A stretch of DNA of 64,000 nucleotides from positions 6,448,001-6,512,000 of the forward strand of contig NZ_JASVWB010000002.1 of assembly GCF_030287445.1 (NCBI RefSeq), written 5' to 3'. A model generated the notes under the pieces. The model was given only the letters and a program-made list of their open reading frames with translations, did no database searches and was not told where the DNA came from. Every line of letters starts with the position of its first letter. Position 1 is the stretch's first letter. Shown here piece after piece: positions 38,733-46,823 of this stretch. This stretch comes from Streptomyces sp. ALI-76-A. GTDB lineage: Bacteria > Actinomycetota > Actinomycetes > Streptomycetales > Streptomycetaceae. Made by a program: the position numbers and the translations under genes.

Positions 38733-40402
38733 GACTTCTCCTCGGTGGCGGGCTGTGGGGCGTGCGGTGGGGGCAGGGCGGCTTCCGGCTCCGGCCCGGT
38801 CAGGGCGTCGGGCAGGACGACGGTGAACTCCGCGCCGCCGCCACGCGCCTCGCCGACGGTCGCGCTGCCACCCTGCCGTTCGGCGAGCCTACGGACCAGG
38901 GGGAGGCCGATGCCACGCTCGCGATGCGCGGGCGGCTTCTTCGTGGACCATCCCTCGGTGAAGATCAACTCGCGGAGTTCCAACGGGATTCCCGGCCCGG
39001 TGTCGCGCACCCTCAGGACGGCGGTGCGGCCCTCCGCGCGCAGTTCGACCTCCACGCGCGCGTGCGGGGTGCCCGCGACGGCGTCCAGCGCGTTGTCGAC
39101 CAGGTTGCCGAGGATCGTGACGAGCCCACCGGGGTCGACCAGGCGGTCCGGCAGCCGGGTCGGGTCGGAGACCCCCAGGGCCACCCCCCGCTCGGCCGCG
39201 ACGGTCGCCTTGCCGACCAGGAGGGCGGCGAGCAGGGGGTCCCGGATCTTCTCGGTGACCTGTTCGGCCGTCGCGCGGTCGTCGCCGACGACCTCGCCGA
39301 CGAACTCCACCGCGTCCTCGTACATCTCCAGTTCGATCAGCCCGAGGAGCGTGTGCATACGGTTGGCGTGCTCGTGGTCCTGTGCGCGCAGGGCGTCGAT
39401 GAGACCGCGCGTGGAGTCGAGTTCCCGGCTCAGCTGCTCCAGCTCCGTACGGTCGCGCAGGGTGGCGACGGCACCGCCGTCGTCGGTGGGCATGCGGTTG
39501 GCGACCAGTACGCGCCGGCCGCGCACGGTGAGCAGATCGGTGCCCGTCACCCGGCCCGCCAGGACGTCGGCCGTACGGCCCTGACCGAGCGCCTCGTCGG
39601 GGGAGCGGCCGACAGCCTCGGCACCGACACCCAGCAGCCGCTGAGCCTCGTCGTTGAGCAGACGGACGCGGCCCGTGCGGTCCAGGGCGACGACGCCCTC
39701 CCGGATGCCGTGCAGCATCGCCTCGCGCTCCGCGAGCAGCCCCGAGATGTCCGAGAAGGCCAGGTCCCGGGTCTGCCGCTGGACCCGGCGGGAGATGAGC
39801 CAGGCGGCCAGCGCGCCGACGGCCAGCGCGCCCCCGGCGTACGCGAACAGACCGGGGATCGCGTGGATCAGCCGCGCCCGCACGCTGTCGTACGCGATGC
39901 CGACCGAGACCGCGCCGACGATCTGCCCCTCGCTGTCCCGCAGCGGCACCTTGCCGCGGGCGGAGCGGCCCAGCGTGCCGCTGTCGATCTCCATGACCTC
40001 CCTGCCGGCCAGCGCCGGGCCGGGGTCGGTGGAGACGGTCCTGCCGACCTGGTCCGGGTTGGGGTGCGACCAGCGCACGCCCCGCCAGTCCATCACCACG
40101 ACGTACTCGGCCCCGGTGGCCCGCCGGACCCGCTCCGCCTCCCGCTGGACCGGCCCGTCGGCCGTCGGCGGCGTGTCCGTCACCTCCTCCGCGATCCGCG
40201 GCTGGGCGGCGGTGGTCTGCGCGATCGCGAGCGCGCGGCGCATCGCCTGGTCGTCCAGCTGGTCGCTGAGCGGTGCGAGGAACAGCCCGGTCGCCAGCAC
40301 CGCGACTCCCGCGGCGATCGCCAGCTGCATCAGCAGCACCTGCGAGAACATGCGCCGCGGCAGTCCGAGGCGCAGGCGACGGGAGGGGGCGGTGGAGCTC
40401 AT
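38726..40402 (-). CDS. CitA/DcuS-type sensor histidine kinase
   Basis: The 558-aa membrane kinase has TM1 (residues ~20-42), an extracytoplasmic PASC/sCache-like sensor domain (~45-170), TM2 (~178-200) and a cytoplasmic PAS domain (FSDISGLLAEREAMLHGIREGVVALD). The H-box RAQDHEHANRMHTLLGLIELE is of CitA type. The ATPase domain has LVDNALDAV, DTGPGIP and GIGLPLV. It probably senses an organic acid outside the cell. I chose the ATG at 40402; an ATG 6 bp earlier and a longer open frame to 40576 lack ribosome sites. Confidence 0.92.
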   Translation of the reverse strand: MSSTAPSRRLRLGLPRRMFSQVLLMQLAIAAGVAVLATGLFLAPLSDQLDDQAMRRALAIAQTTAAQPRIAEEVTDTPPTADGPVQREAERVRRATGAEYVVVMDWRGVRWSHPNPDQVGRTVSTDPGPALAGREVMEIDSGTLGRSARGKVPLRDSEGQIVGAVSVGIAYDSVRARLIHAIPGLFAYAGGALAVGALAAWLISRRVQRQTRDLAFSDISGLLAEREAMLHGIREGVVALDRTGRVRLLNDEAQRLLGVGAEAVGRSPDEALGQGRTADVLAGRVTGTDLLTVRGRRVLVANRMPTDDGGAVATLRDRTELEQLSRELDSTRGLIDALRAQDHEHANRMHTLLGLIELEMYEDAVEFVGEVVGDDRATAEQVTEKIRDPLLAALLVGKATVAAERGVALGVSDPTRLPDRLVDPGGLVTILGNLVDNALDAVAGTPHARVEVELRAEGRTAVLRVRDTGPGIPLELRELIFTEGWSTKKPPAHRERGIGLPLVRRLAERQGGSATVGEARGGGAEFTVVLPDALTGPEPEAALPPPHAPQPATEEKSC

Positions 40403-40469
40403 ACCCATGACGGTACGTGGGGGCGCCGGCGCTGCCGCAGGGTGTGTGGCATGCATGACGCGATCAACA

Positions 40470-40525
40470 TGGGGGACGTCTGGACGGTCTGTCGTGATGG
40501 GGGACGTCTGGACGGTTCGTCGTGA
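40470..40525. repeat. 28-bp tandem duplication
   Basis: Two 28-bp copies starting TGGGGGACGTCTGGACGGT (40470-40497, 40498-40525), identical except near the end. Confidence 0.95.
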
Positions 40526-40569
40526 TGGGGACGGGCCGTCATGACTCGAGTCGAAGCGCCCGTGCCCGC

Positions 40570-40631
40570 CCGTCATGACGACGAGTGTCCTGGTTAGGGC
40601 CCGTCATGACGACGGGTGTCCTGGTAAGGGC
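40570..40631. repeat. 31-bp tandem duplication
   Basis: Two 31-bp copies starting CCGTCATGACGACG (40570-40600, 40601-40631) with two mismatches. A further partial copy, GGCCGTCATGAC, lies just upstream near 40535. Confidence 0.95.
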
Positions 40632-40640
40632 GAGATCGCG

Positions 40641-40672
40641 CCGTGTCGCCGGTCAACCGTGTCGCCGGTCAA
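40641..40672. repeat. 16-bp perfect tandem duplication
   Basis: CCGTGTCGCCGGTCAA is repeated twice without mismatch (40641-40656, 40657-40672). Confidence 0.95.
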
Positions 40673-40798
40673 CGCGGAGGTGGCACGAACACGACTGAGT
40701 GAGTTTTTGGCCATCCCGCCACAACGGCCTCTGCCTCACCTATAGCGTGATCCCCCACCACTGTGCCCAGACCTATCGCTTCCTAAGGACCGGTACCT

Positions 40799-41035
40799 TT
40801 GAAGATCGTGCGCCGCATCGGTGTGCCTCCCAGCGCCCGAGGCAGTAACTCCGGATCTACCTGCCCGGACGTGTTCGAGCTGAGTGACGGCAATTTCGCG
40901 GTCATCGGCACCGAGGCCACCGAGGCACTGGAGCGCGAACTCCCCGCCGATGCCGCCCGCGCCGACTACGAGCGCATCGTCATCGTCAGCCGGGAGACCC
41001 TGATTCGCGCCAAGGCGGACATTCCCGACGCCTGA
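40799..41035 (+). CDS. Small conserved Streptomyces protein of unknown function
   Basis: The 78-aa product begins MKIVRRIGVPPSARGSNSGS and contains CPDVFELSDGNFAVIGTEAT and ERIVIVSRETLIRAK. The core resembles a short beta-rich domain seen in small Streptomyces proteins near regulators; I do not know its function. The TTG at 40799 is supported by AAGGA about 10 nt upstream; a GTG at 40808 is possible. It stands alone between the repeat region and the citrate synthase gene. Confidence 0.7.
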   Translation: MKIVRRIGVPPSARGSNSGSTCPDVFELSDGNFAVIGTEATEALERELPADAARADYERIVIVSRETLIRAKADIPDA

Positions 41036-41166
41036 TCCAGCGGGCACGCGTCCACCTCCGGACTCGTGCGTGAAGCCTCCCCGGCCGCACAGAACCGCTG
41101 AGCGCACCGGGTCCCCACCCCGCGAGCAGTCCGTCACCCCGTCCCTGCTCGACCCTCACTCGATGA

Positions 41167-41193
41167 GGCCTGGCGCCAGAACGGCACCAGGCC
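41167..41193. terminator. Hairpin after the citrate synthase gene
   Basis: GGCCTGG pairs with CCAGGCC, with extra inner pairing of GCC and GGC, between convergent genes. Confidence 0.6.
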
Positions 41194-41202
41194 ACACGCA
41201 TG

Positions 41203-42369
41203 TCAGGCGGCCTGCGGAACTGCCACCGGTGCCTCCGGCCCCACATACCGCGCCACCGGCCTGATGATCTTCGGGTCCGCCGACTGCTCCAGGATGTTGG
41301 CGCTCCAGCCCACCACGCGGCCCGCCGCGAAGGTGGGGGTGAACATCTGGCGCGGCAGCCCGCACAGCTCCATGACCACTCCGGCGTAGAACTCGACATT
41401 GGTGTGCAGTTCCCTGCCCGGCTTCAGTTCGGCCAGGATCCGCTCGACCCGGCGCTCGACCTCCACGGCGAAGTCGACCCGCGGACCACCGAACCGCCGG
41501 GCGATCTCGCGGAGCATGCGGGAGCGGGGGTCCTCCGTGCGGTAGATCGCGTGCCCGAAGCCCATGACGCGCTCGCCGGCGAGAACCCGTTCTCGGATCC
41601 AGGAGTCGATGCGGTCGGGTGTGCCGATCGCGTCCAGGGTGTCCAACGCCCGGCTGGGCGCGCCCCCGTGCAGCGGGCCGGACAGCGCTCCCACGGCTCC
41701 CACGAGGCAGGCCGCCACGTCGGCGCCGGTCGACGCGATGACCCGCGCGGTGAAGGTTGACGCATTGAATCCGTGATCAATGGTTGAGATCAAGTACTGC
41801 TCGATCGCCCGGGCCCGTCGCGGTTCCGGCTCCGCACCCGTCAGCATGTACAGGTAGTTGGCCGCGTACGTGAGATCCTCGCGCGGCTCCACGGGATCGA
41901 GTCCCTGACCCAGTCGGTGCAGTGCCGCCAGCATCGTCGGTACGGCCGCGGCCGCGACGAGGGTGTCCTGCCGGCGCCGGTCCGGGGCGAGGTCGTACAC
42001 CGGCCGGAAGCCCTTGGCGGCACCCAGCAGCGACAGTGCCGTACGCATGCCGGCGAGCGGTCCGGAGCCGGCACTCGCCGCGGCCACGGCGGGCAGCGCG
42101 GCCCACACCCCGGCGGGCAGCCGGCGCAGCGCGGCGGTCTCGGCGGCGAAGGCGGCCGAGCGCTCGGCGCCGGGCAGGTCGCCGTGGACCAGGAGGTGCC
42201 AGACGTCCTCGAAACCGCGGGTCCGTGCGAGTTCGACGGCCGAGTACTGGCGGTAGTGGTAGAAGCCCTCGGTTCCCCGGACGTCACCGATCTCGGTGTC
42301 GGTGACGACGACTCCCGCGAGCCCTCTCGGTACGTCGACGAGCGCGCCTGATGACCTGTTGACGGACAT
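41203..42369 (-). CDS. Citrate synthase family protein (citrate or 2-methylcitrate synthase)
   Basis: The 388-aa enzyme should condense acetyl-CoA or propionyl-CoA with oxaloacetate. Family residues are visible: the first catalytic His in ISTIDHGFNASTF, the LSGPLHGGAPSRA segment and the third motif VMGFGHAIYRTEDPR, plus a downstream Asp in VDFAVEV. The ATG at 42369 follows GGGAGG. It is not the main citA of Streptomyces, which lies elsewhere, so the paralogue may serve secondary metabolism or propionate use. It is divergent from an HTH-citrate synthase fusion and probably shares its control region. Confidence 0.9.
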   Translation of the reverse strand: MSVNRSSGALVDVPRGLAGVVVTDTEIGDVRGTEGFYHYRQYSAVELARTRGFEDVWHLLVHGDLPGAERSAAFAAETAALRRLPAGVWAALPAVAAASAGSGPLAGMRTALSLLGAAKGFRPVYDLAPDRRRQDTLVAAAAVPTMLAALHRLGQGLDPVEPREDLTYAANYLYMLTGAEPEPRRARAIEQYLISTIDHGFNASTFTARVIASTGADVAACLVGAVGALSGPLHGGAPSRALDTLDAIGTPDRIDSWIRERVLAGERVMGFGHAIYRTEDPRSRMLREIARRFGGPRVDFAVEVERRVERILAELKPGRELHTNVEFYAGVVMELCGLPRQMFTPTFAAGRVVGWSANILEQSADPKIIRPVARYVGPEAPVAVPQAA

Positions 42370-42384
42370 GATTCCTCCCTGAAC

Positions 42385-42460
42385 TTGATTCGACTGTCCA
42401 TGATTGATTGAATTCGTGTCAATATTGATTAAGTCAATGTATGCGGATCAATAGGCTGAG
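42385..42460. promoter_or_regulatory. AT-rich shared control region of the two citrate synthase genes
   Basis: This is the most AT-rich stretch near here. It contains at least five TTGAT/ATTGA or TCAAT words and the inverted repeat TTGATTAAGTCAA around 42428. On the minus strand TTGACA and TTGACT look like -35 elements. The repeated words are candidate binding sites for the HTH domain of the neighbouring fusion protein. Confidence 0.5.
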
Positions 42461-42481
42461 CTGCGGATACGGTGACGTCCC

Positions 42482-43738
42482 ATGCGTGATCACGAACCCC
42501 TCCCCGGTCCCGCCGGGCCCCGGCTGACCACCAAGGAAGCCGCCGAGCTGCTGGGCGTGAAGCCCGAGACCGTGTACGCCTACGTCAGCCGCGGCCAGCT
42601 CGGCAGCCGACGCGCGCCCGGCGGCCGGGGCAGCACCTTCGACGCCAAGGAGGTGGAGGCCCTCGCCCGGCGCAACCGCCGGGCGGGCGACGGGACCGCG
42701 AACTCCGGTGGGGAGCTGTCCGTACGGACCCGCATCACACTCATCGGCAGCGACCGCTACTACTTCCGAGGTGTCGACGCGACCGAGCTGGCCGCACGCC
42801 ACTCCTACGAAGAGGTCGCCGAGTGGCTGTGGACCGGGCGGTTGCGTCCCGGCATCACCTTCACGGCACCCGGCTCCGTCGTCACCGCCGCCCGCCGTGC
42901 CGTCGACGCGCTGCCCGAACACAGCGCGCCCACCGACCGGCTGCGGGTCGCCGCGGTCGCCGCCGCGGCCGCCGACCCGCTGCGCTTCGACCTGTCCGAG
43001 GAAGCCGTGCTCGGTACGGCACGCGCCCTCATCCCCACCCTGGTCGCCGCCCTGCCCCCGACCCGGCACGACCACCGTGAGGGCGGCCCGCTGGCCCACC
43101 GGCTGTGGACCCGCCTCAGCGGACGCCCCGCCGACGAGGCCTGCCTGCGCGTCCTTGACACGGCGCTCGCCCTGCTCATCGACCACGACCTCGCGGCCTC
43201 CACCCTCGCCGTGCGCGTGGCCGCGTCGGCCCGCGCACACGCCTACGCGGCCGTCTCCGCCGGTCTCGGCGTGATCGAGGGCCCCCTGCACGGCGCGGCC
43301 AGCGGACTCGCCCACAAACTGCTGCTCGACGTCCTCGACCAGGGCGACGCGGCCCCCGTGATCGCGGACGAGCTGCGGTCCGGCCGCCGGATCCCCGGAC
43401 TCGGCCACCGGCTGTACCCCGGTGAGGACCCGCGCGCGCGGGCCCTGTTCGCCCTCCTGGAGGACATCCCCAAGGCGGCGCCCGCCCTCGCAGCGGCCCG
43501 CGACATCGTGGACACCACGGCCCGGCACGCTCCGCTGCACGCCAACGTCGACCTGGCCCTGGCCGTACTCACCGCCTCCTGCGGCATGCCCGCCACGGCA
43601 GGCGAGACGATCTTCGCGGTGGCCCGTACGGCGGGCTGGATCGCCCACGCCCTGGAGGAGTACGGGGAGCGCCCGCTGCGCATGCGCCCCAGCGGCCACT
43701 ACGTGGGGCCGAGGCCGCCTCAGCCGCTACCGGAGTAG
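42482..43738 (+). CDS. Citrate synthase-like protein with an N-terminal helix-turn-helix domain
   Basis: The 418-aa protein starts with an excisionase/MerR-like HTH (residues ~14-62; LTTKEAAELLGVKPETVYAYVSRGQLG). A citrate synthase fold follows, with GVDATELAARHSYEEVAEWLWTG, EGPLHGAASGLAH and IPGLGHRLYPGEDPRAR. The first catalytic His region is changed: LLIDHDLAAST replaces the usual DHG-x-NAST, though a His remains. It may be an enzyme, a metabolite-sensing regulator or both. The ATG at 42482 is preceded by a weak GGTGACG. It is divergent from the citrate synthase gene, 112 bp away. Confidence 0.88.
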   Translation: MRDHEPLPGPAGPRLTTKEAAELLGVKPETVYAYVSRGQLGSRRAPGGRGSTFDAKEVEALARRNRRAGDGTANSGGELSVRTRITLIGSDRYYFRGVDATELAARHSYEEVAEWLWTGRLRPGITFTAPGSVVTAARRAVDALPEHSAPTDRLRVAAVAAAAADPLRFDLSEEAVLGTARALIPTLVAALPPTRHDHREGGPLAHRLWTRLSGRPADEACLRVLDTALALLIDHDLAASTLAVRVAASARAHAYAAVSAGLGVIEGPLHGAASGLAHKLLLDVLDQGDAAPVIADELRSGRRIPGLGHRLYPGEDPRARALFALLEDIPKAAPALAAARDIVDTTARHAPLHANVDLALAVLTASCGMPATAGETIFAVARTAGWIAHALEEYGERPLRMRPSGHYVGPRPPQPLPE

Positions 43739-43773
43739 GACACAAGCCGGGCCGGAGGCCTTCCCGGGCCAAG

Positions 43774-43792
43774 TCAGGTTAGGCTCACCTCT
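43774..43792 (+). promoter_or_regulatory. DmdR/DtxR-type iron box overlapping a leaderless promoter
   Basis: TCAGGTTAGGCTCACCTCT matches the iron-box consensus TTAGGTTAGGCTAACCTAA at 15 of 19 positions. It contains the -10-like TAGGCT (43780-43785), which ends 7 nt before the GTG at 43793, so a bound repressor would cover the promoter. Confidence 0.75.
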
Positions 43793-44740
43793 GTGAGTAC
43801 GTGCACAACCGTCTCGCGGGACTCCGACGAGCCCGTTGCCGGCACAGCGGCCACGGCGACGACCTGGCTGCTGCTGGAACAGCCCGGTCCCTGGGGTGCC
43901 AAGGCGCTCACGTCGAGCCACCTGGACCCCGTGCTCGGCCATGCCCTGGAGGCGGCCGCGAAGGGCACGGGCGTACGTGTCGTGCTCATCCGCCGTCCCG
44001 GGCGGCACGCCGACAGTGGGACCGCGACCGCCGCGCGCCAGGTGTACGTCGCGCACACGGTGCCCGGGAACGTGTGGCTGCGCTCGGCCACGATCCGCGA
44101 TCCGCGCCGGCTCCTCGACGTCGACTTCGCCGCGCTCGGCCGAGGCGACCACAGCGGTTTCGACGCGGCGCTCGACGGACGGCCCCACACCGGCGATCCA
44201 CTCGCGCTCGTGTGCACGAACGGCAAGCGCGACCGCTGCTGCGCCCTCCTCGGCCGCCCGCTCGCGGCGGAGCTGGCCGCCTCCGGTGTCCAGGGCGTCT
44301 GGGAGGTCACCCATCTGGGTGGACATCGCTTCTCGCCGACGCTGCTCGTGCTGCCGTACGGCTACGCCTACGGCAGGGCCGAGGCCCATGCCGTCAAGGA
44401 GGTCCTGCACAGCGTGCGGGCGGGCCGGATCGTCGTGGAGGGGTGCCGGGGGAACTCGGCCTGGGAACGGCCCGGCCAGGCGGCGGAGCTGGCCGTGCGC
44501 GGGGCGGTGGGGGAGTACACGGCGGGCACGCTGGCCGTGGTCCGCACACAGAGCGTCGCGCCGGGGTGGGAGGTGACCGTCGCGCACACCGACGGCCGCC
44601 ACTGGCGCGTGGTCGTGGCCCAGGGCGCGTCACAGCCGCCCCGCCCGGAGAGCTGCGGGGCCTCGGTGCTCGGCTCGCCCGCGCGGATGGACGTGGTGGC
44701 GGTACGCGAGCTGCGGACGGCGACGGCGCTCGCCGGCTGA
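43793..44740 (+). CDS. Sucrase/ferredoxin-like family protein
   Basis: The 315-aa protein matches the sucrase ferredoxin-like (Suc_Fer-like) family. It has WLLLEQPGPWGAKAL near residue 25, the cysteine motif CTNGKRDRCCALLGRP near residue 142, the His-containing THLGGHRFSPTLLVLPYG and CRGNS near residue 222. The Cys/His set suggests a thioredoxin-like [2Fe-2S] ferredoxin fold. It would act in the cytoplasm as an electron carrier or iron-linked reductase. The GTG at 43793 has no ribosome site and is probably leaderless. An iron box over its promoter predicts induction in iron starvation. Confidence 0.88.
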   Translation: MSTCTTVSRDSDEPVAGTAATATTWLLLEQPGPWGAKALTSSHLDPVLGHALEAAAKGTGVRVVLIRRPGRHADSGTATAARQVYVAHTVPGNVWLRSATIRDPRRLLDVDFAALGRGDHSGFDAALDGRPHTGDPLALVCTNGKRDRCCALLGRPLAAELAASGVQGVWEVTHLGGHRFSPTLLVLPYGYAYGRAEAHAVKEVLHSVRAGRIVVEGCRGNSAWERPGQAAELAVRGAVGEYTAGTLAVVRTQSVAPGWEVTVAHTDGRHWRVVVAQGASQPPRPESCGASVLGSPARMDVVAVRELRTATALAG

Positions 44741-44801
44741 GGAGCCCTCGGCCGCCCGCCCGGTGAGGACCACCATGTTCGTCGCAGGCGTTCTCGGCCG
44801 T

Positions 44802-45353
44802 TCAGTCGGTCGGCGGGTTGCCGACGACCCACCACTCGTCCGTGTCGGCCTCGTCGAGGTCCCTGACGAGACCGTCGACCATGAGGCCCAGCTGAGCCTC
44901 CAGGGATGCCTCGTTCAGGGTGGCGCGCATGTGCCGCGAGGCCTCCCAGTACTCACGGAACACCGGGCTCTGGAAGAACTCCCGAAGGTGCCGGTACAGC
45001 TCCTCCCGGTCCAGACTGCCCGCCCGGTGGACGTGGTAGAGGTGGACGTACCAGGCGTTGGCATAGAAGAACTGACGGCGCCTCTCCGCCGGGATGCTCT
45101 TGTCGTAGGTGTCGATCACCGCGGCGAGGGAAGGATCGTCGATCGCCCGGACCAGCAACTCCCACTGCATGCGCTGCTGATGGGCCAGAGCCTTGCGCCG
45201 GATCGCCAGCTCCTCGAGCTCCAGGCGCCGTTCGTGCAGACGCGCCTGCTCCGACCGGCGTTGACGCGCTGCCAGCGCCATCGTGGCCGTGGCGGCCAGG
45301 AGAGTGAGCGCTGCCGAGCCCAGTCTCCCCGCGAGGTACTTCTGTGTGGCCAT
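44802..45353 (-). CDS. DUF6082-like membrane-anchored protein
   Basis: The 183-aa protein has one N-terminal hydrophobic segment (residues ~9-30, LGSAALTLLAATATMALAA). A basic coiled-coil-like region follows (RRSEQARLHERRLELEELAIRRK), then a helical domain with YVHLYHVHRAGSLDREELYRHLREFF. The family is found in Streptomyces and its function is unknown; the layout suggests a cytoplasmic helical domain tethered to the membrane. The ATG at 45353 follows GGGGG at 5-nt spacing. Its stop lies 62 bp from the convergent sucrase/ferredoxin-like gene. Confidence 0.78.
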   Translation of the reverse strand: MATQKYLAGRLGSAALTLLAATATMALAARQRRSEQARLHERRLELEELAIRRKALAHQQRMQWELLVRAIDDPSLAAVIDTYDKSIPAERRRQFFYANAWYVHLYHVHRAGSLDREELYRHLREFFQSPVFREYWEASRHMRATLNEASLEAQLGLMVDGLVRDLDEADTDEWWVVGNPPTD

Positions 45354-45674
45354 GTCAACCCCCGAATCAGGCGGCCGTCCGCCGGTCGTCGGGGTGCGGA
45401 TCGACGGTAGGGGACCGGCGAGCGGTGGGCGGCGCTTGCCGTCTCCCAGGGTGCCGAGCGGCTCTGATCGGCGCGGGAGGCGGAGAGGAGGCGCACGGAG
45501 GGAAGCGAGGGTCGCACGAACCGGCGCCTTGCCCAACGTCTGCCCTCGAAATGCTGCGAACAATCGTTCACTTCGCGGTGATTCTTCCGGCTCGTATCCT
45601 GGGTGGGCATTCAATCCTCGTACGTGCGCAGGGCGGCGGCCCGGCGCACGCGGCGGCGTGAGAGAGGTAGCGCG
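45354..45674. other. Divergent region with an SOS-box match
   Basis: No gene is seen. It contains the LexA-box-like site at 45557-45570, a possible -10 TATCCT at 45595-45600 and the ribosome site GAGAGAGG just before the TTG at 45675. Confidence 0.55.
45557..45570. promoter_or_regulatory. Candidate LexA (SOS) box upstream of the COG0523 GTPase gene
   Basis: CGAACAATCGTTCA contains a perfect GAAC-N4-GTTC core and matches CGAAC-N4-GTTCG except at the last base, at least as good as the lexA box in this window. It lies just upstream of the presumed -35 region of the GTPase promoter. Confidence 0.6.
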
Positions 45675-46823
45675 TTGAGTGGAAGTCCGCGGGAGATCCC
45701 GGTCGTCGTGCTCGCCGGATTCCTGGGTTCCGGCAAGACCACCCTCCTCAACCACCTCCTCCATCACAGCGGTGGCAGCCGGATCGGCGCCATCGTCAAC
45801 GACTTCGGTGCCATCGAGATCGACGCGATGGCCGTGGCGGGCGCGCTCGGCGACTCCACCGTCTCGCTCGGCAACGGGTGTCTGTGCTGTGCCGTGGACG
45901 CCGGTGAACTCGACGTCTACCTGGAGCGGCTCGCCCGGCCCGCCGCCGGGATCGACGTCGTCGTGATCGAGGCCAGCGGACTCGCCGAGCCCCAGGAACT
46001 CGTGCGCATGGTGCTCGCCAGCGAGCATCCCGGGATCGTGTACGGCGGCCTCGTCGAGGTCGTCGACGCCGCCGAGTTCGACGACACCCGGGCCCGGCAC
46101 CCGGAGATCGACCGGCACATCGCCCTCGCCGACCTGGTCGTCGTGAACAAGCTGGACCGGGCCGACGACGGTGAGCGCGTCCTCCGGCTGGTCCGGTCCC
46201 TCGTCGACCGGGCCGCCGTCGTGCCCGCCGACCACGGGCGGGTGGACCCCGAGTTCCTCTTCGACTGCCGGCCGAGCGAGGAGCGCCTCGGGCAGCTGTC
46301 CTTCGACGACCTGCACGACCACACCGAGGGGGACGAGCACCGGACGCACCTGCACTCCGGCTACGACAGCCTGTCCTTCACCTCGGAAGAGCCCCTCGAC
46401 CCGCGCCGGTTGATGCGGTTCCTCGACAGCAGGCCCGAAGGGCTGTACCGGATCAAGGGGTACGTCGACTTCGGGCCGTACGACTCCCGCAACCGTTACT
46501 CCGTGCACGCCGTCGGGCGGTTCCTCCGGTTCTACCCGGAACCCTGGGCCGCCGACGAGGCCCGCCGCACCCAGCTCGTGCTCATCGGCTCCGGCATCGA
46601 CGCGGACGCCCTCGGAAAGGAGCTGGAGGCGTGCACGACCGAAGCCCCACACGTCGACGAACACGGCATGTGGGGCGTCCTGCGCTACGTACGGGACCCC
46701 GACGACCAGGACCCCGACGACCAGGACGGTGACGACGACGCCCTGGACCATCAGGATCCCGGTGATCGCGAGCCGGGCGATCGGGACCCCGGCGTGCGGG
46801 GTCCCGGGGACGCGTCCGCCTAG
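45675..46823 (+). CDS. COG0523 (CobW/YjiA/ZigA-type) metal-chaperone GTPase
   Basis: The 382-aa P-loop GTPase has Walker [10 protein letters not shown] (near residue 15), the family metal motif GNGCLCC, Walker B-like [11 protein letters not shown] and the guanine-specificity motif NKLD. A CobW C-terminal domain has [12 protein letters not shown]. These proteins deliver zinc or cobalt to client enzymes. The C-terminal ~40 residues are an Asp-rich repetitive tail ([15 protein letters not shown]) instead of the more usual His-rich one. The TTG at 45675 follows GAGAGAGG. The gene overlaps the convergent parC gene by 4 bp at their stop codons. Confidence 0.9.
   Translation: MSGSPREIPVVVLAGFLGSGKTTLLNHLLHHSGGSRIGAIVNDFGAIEIDAMAVAGALGDSTVSLGNGCLCCAVDAGELDVYLERLARPAAGIDVVVIEASGLAEPQELVRMVLASEHPGIVYGGLVEVVDAAEFDDTRARHPEIDRHIALADLVVVNKLDRADDGERVLRLVRSLVDRAAVVPADHGRVDPEFLFDCRPSEERLGQLSFDDLHDHTEGDEHRTHLHSGYDSLSFTSEEPLDPRRLMRFLDSRPEGLYRIKGYVDFGPYDSRNRYSVHAVGRFLRFYPEPWAADEARRTQLVLIGSGIDADALGKELEACTTEAPHVDEHGMWGVLRYVRDPDDQDPDDQDGDDDALDHQDPGDREPGDRDPGVRGPGDASA

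Larger units (their letters stand above)
40409..40798. other. Intergenic region built of tandem duplications
   Basis: No gene is seen between the divergent kinase and small-protein genes. Three separate tandem duplications occupy 40470-40672. After them the sequence becomes AT-richer, with TATAGC near 40741 as a possible -10 element for the downstream gene and AAGGA at 40784-40788 as its ribosome site. Confidence 0.6.
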
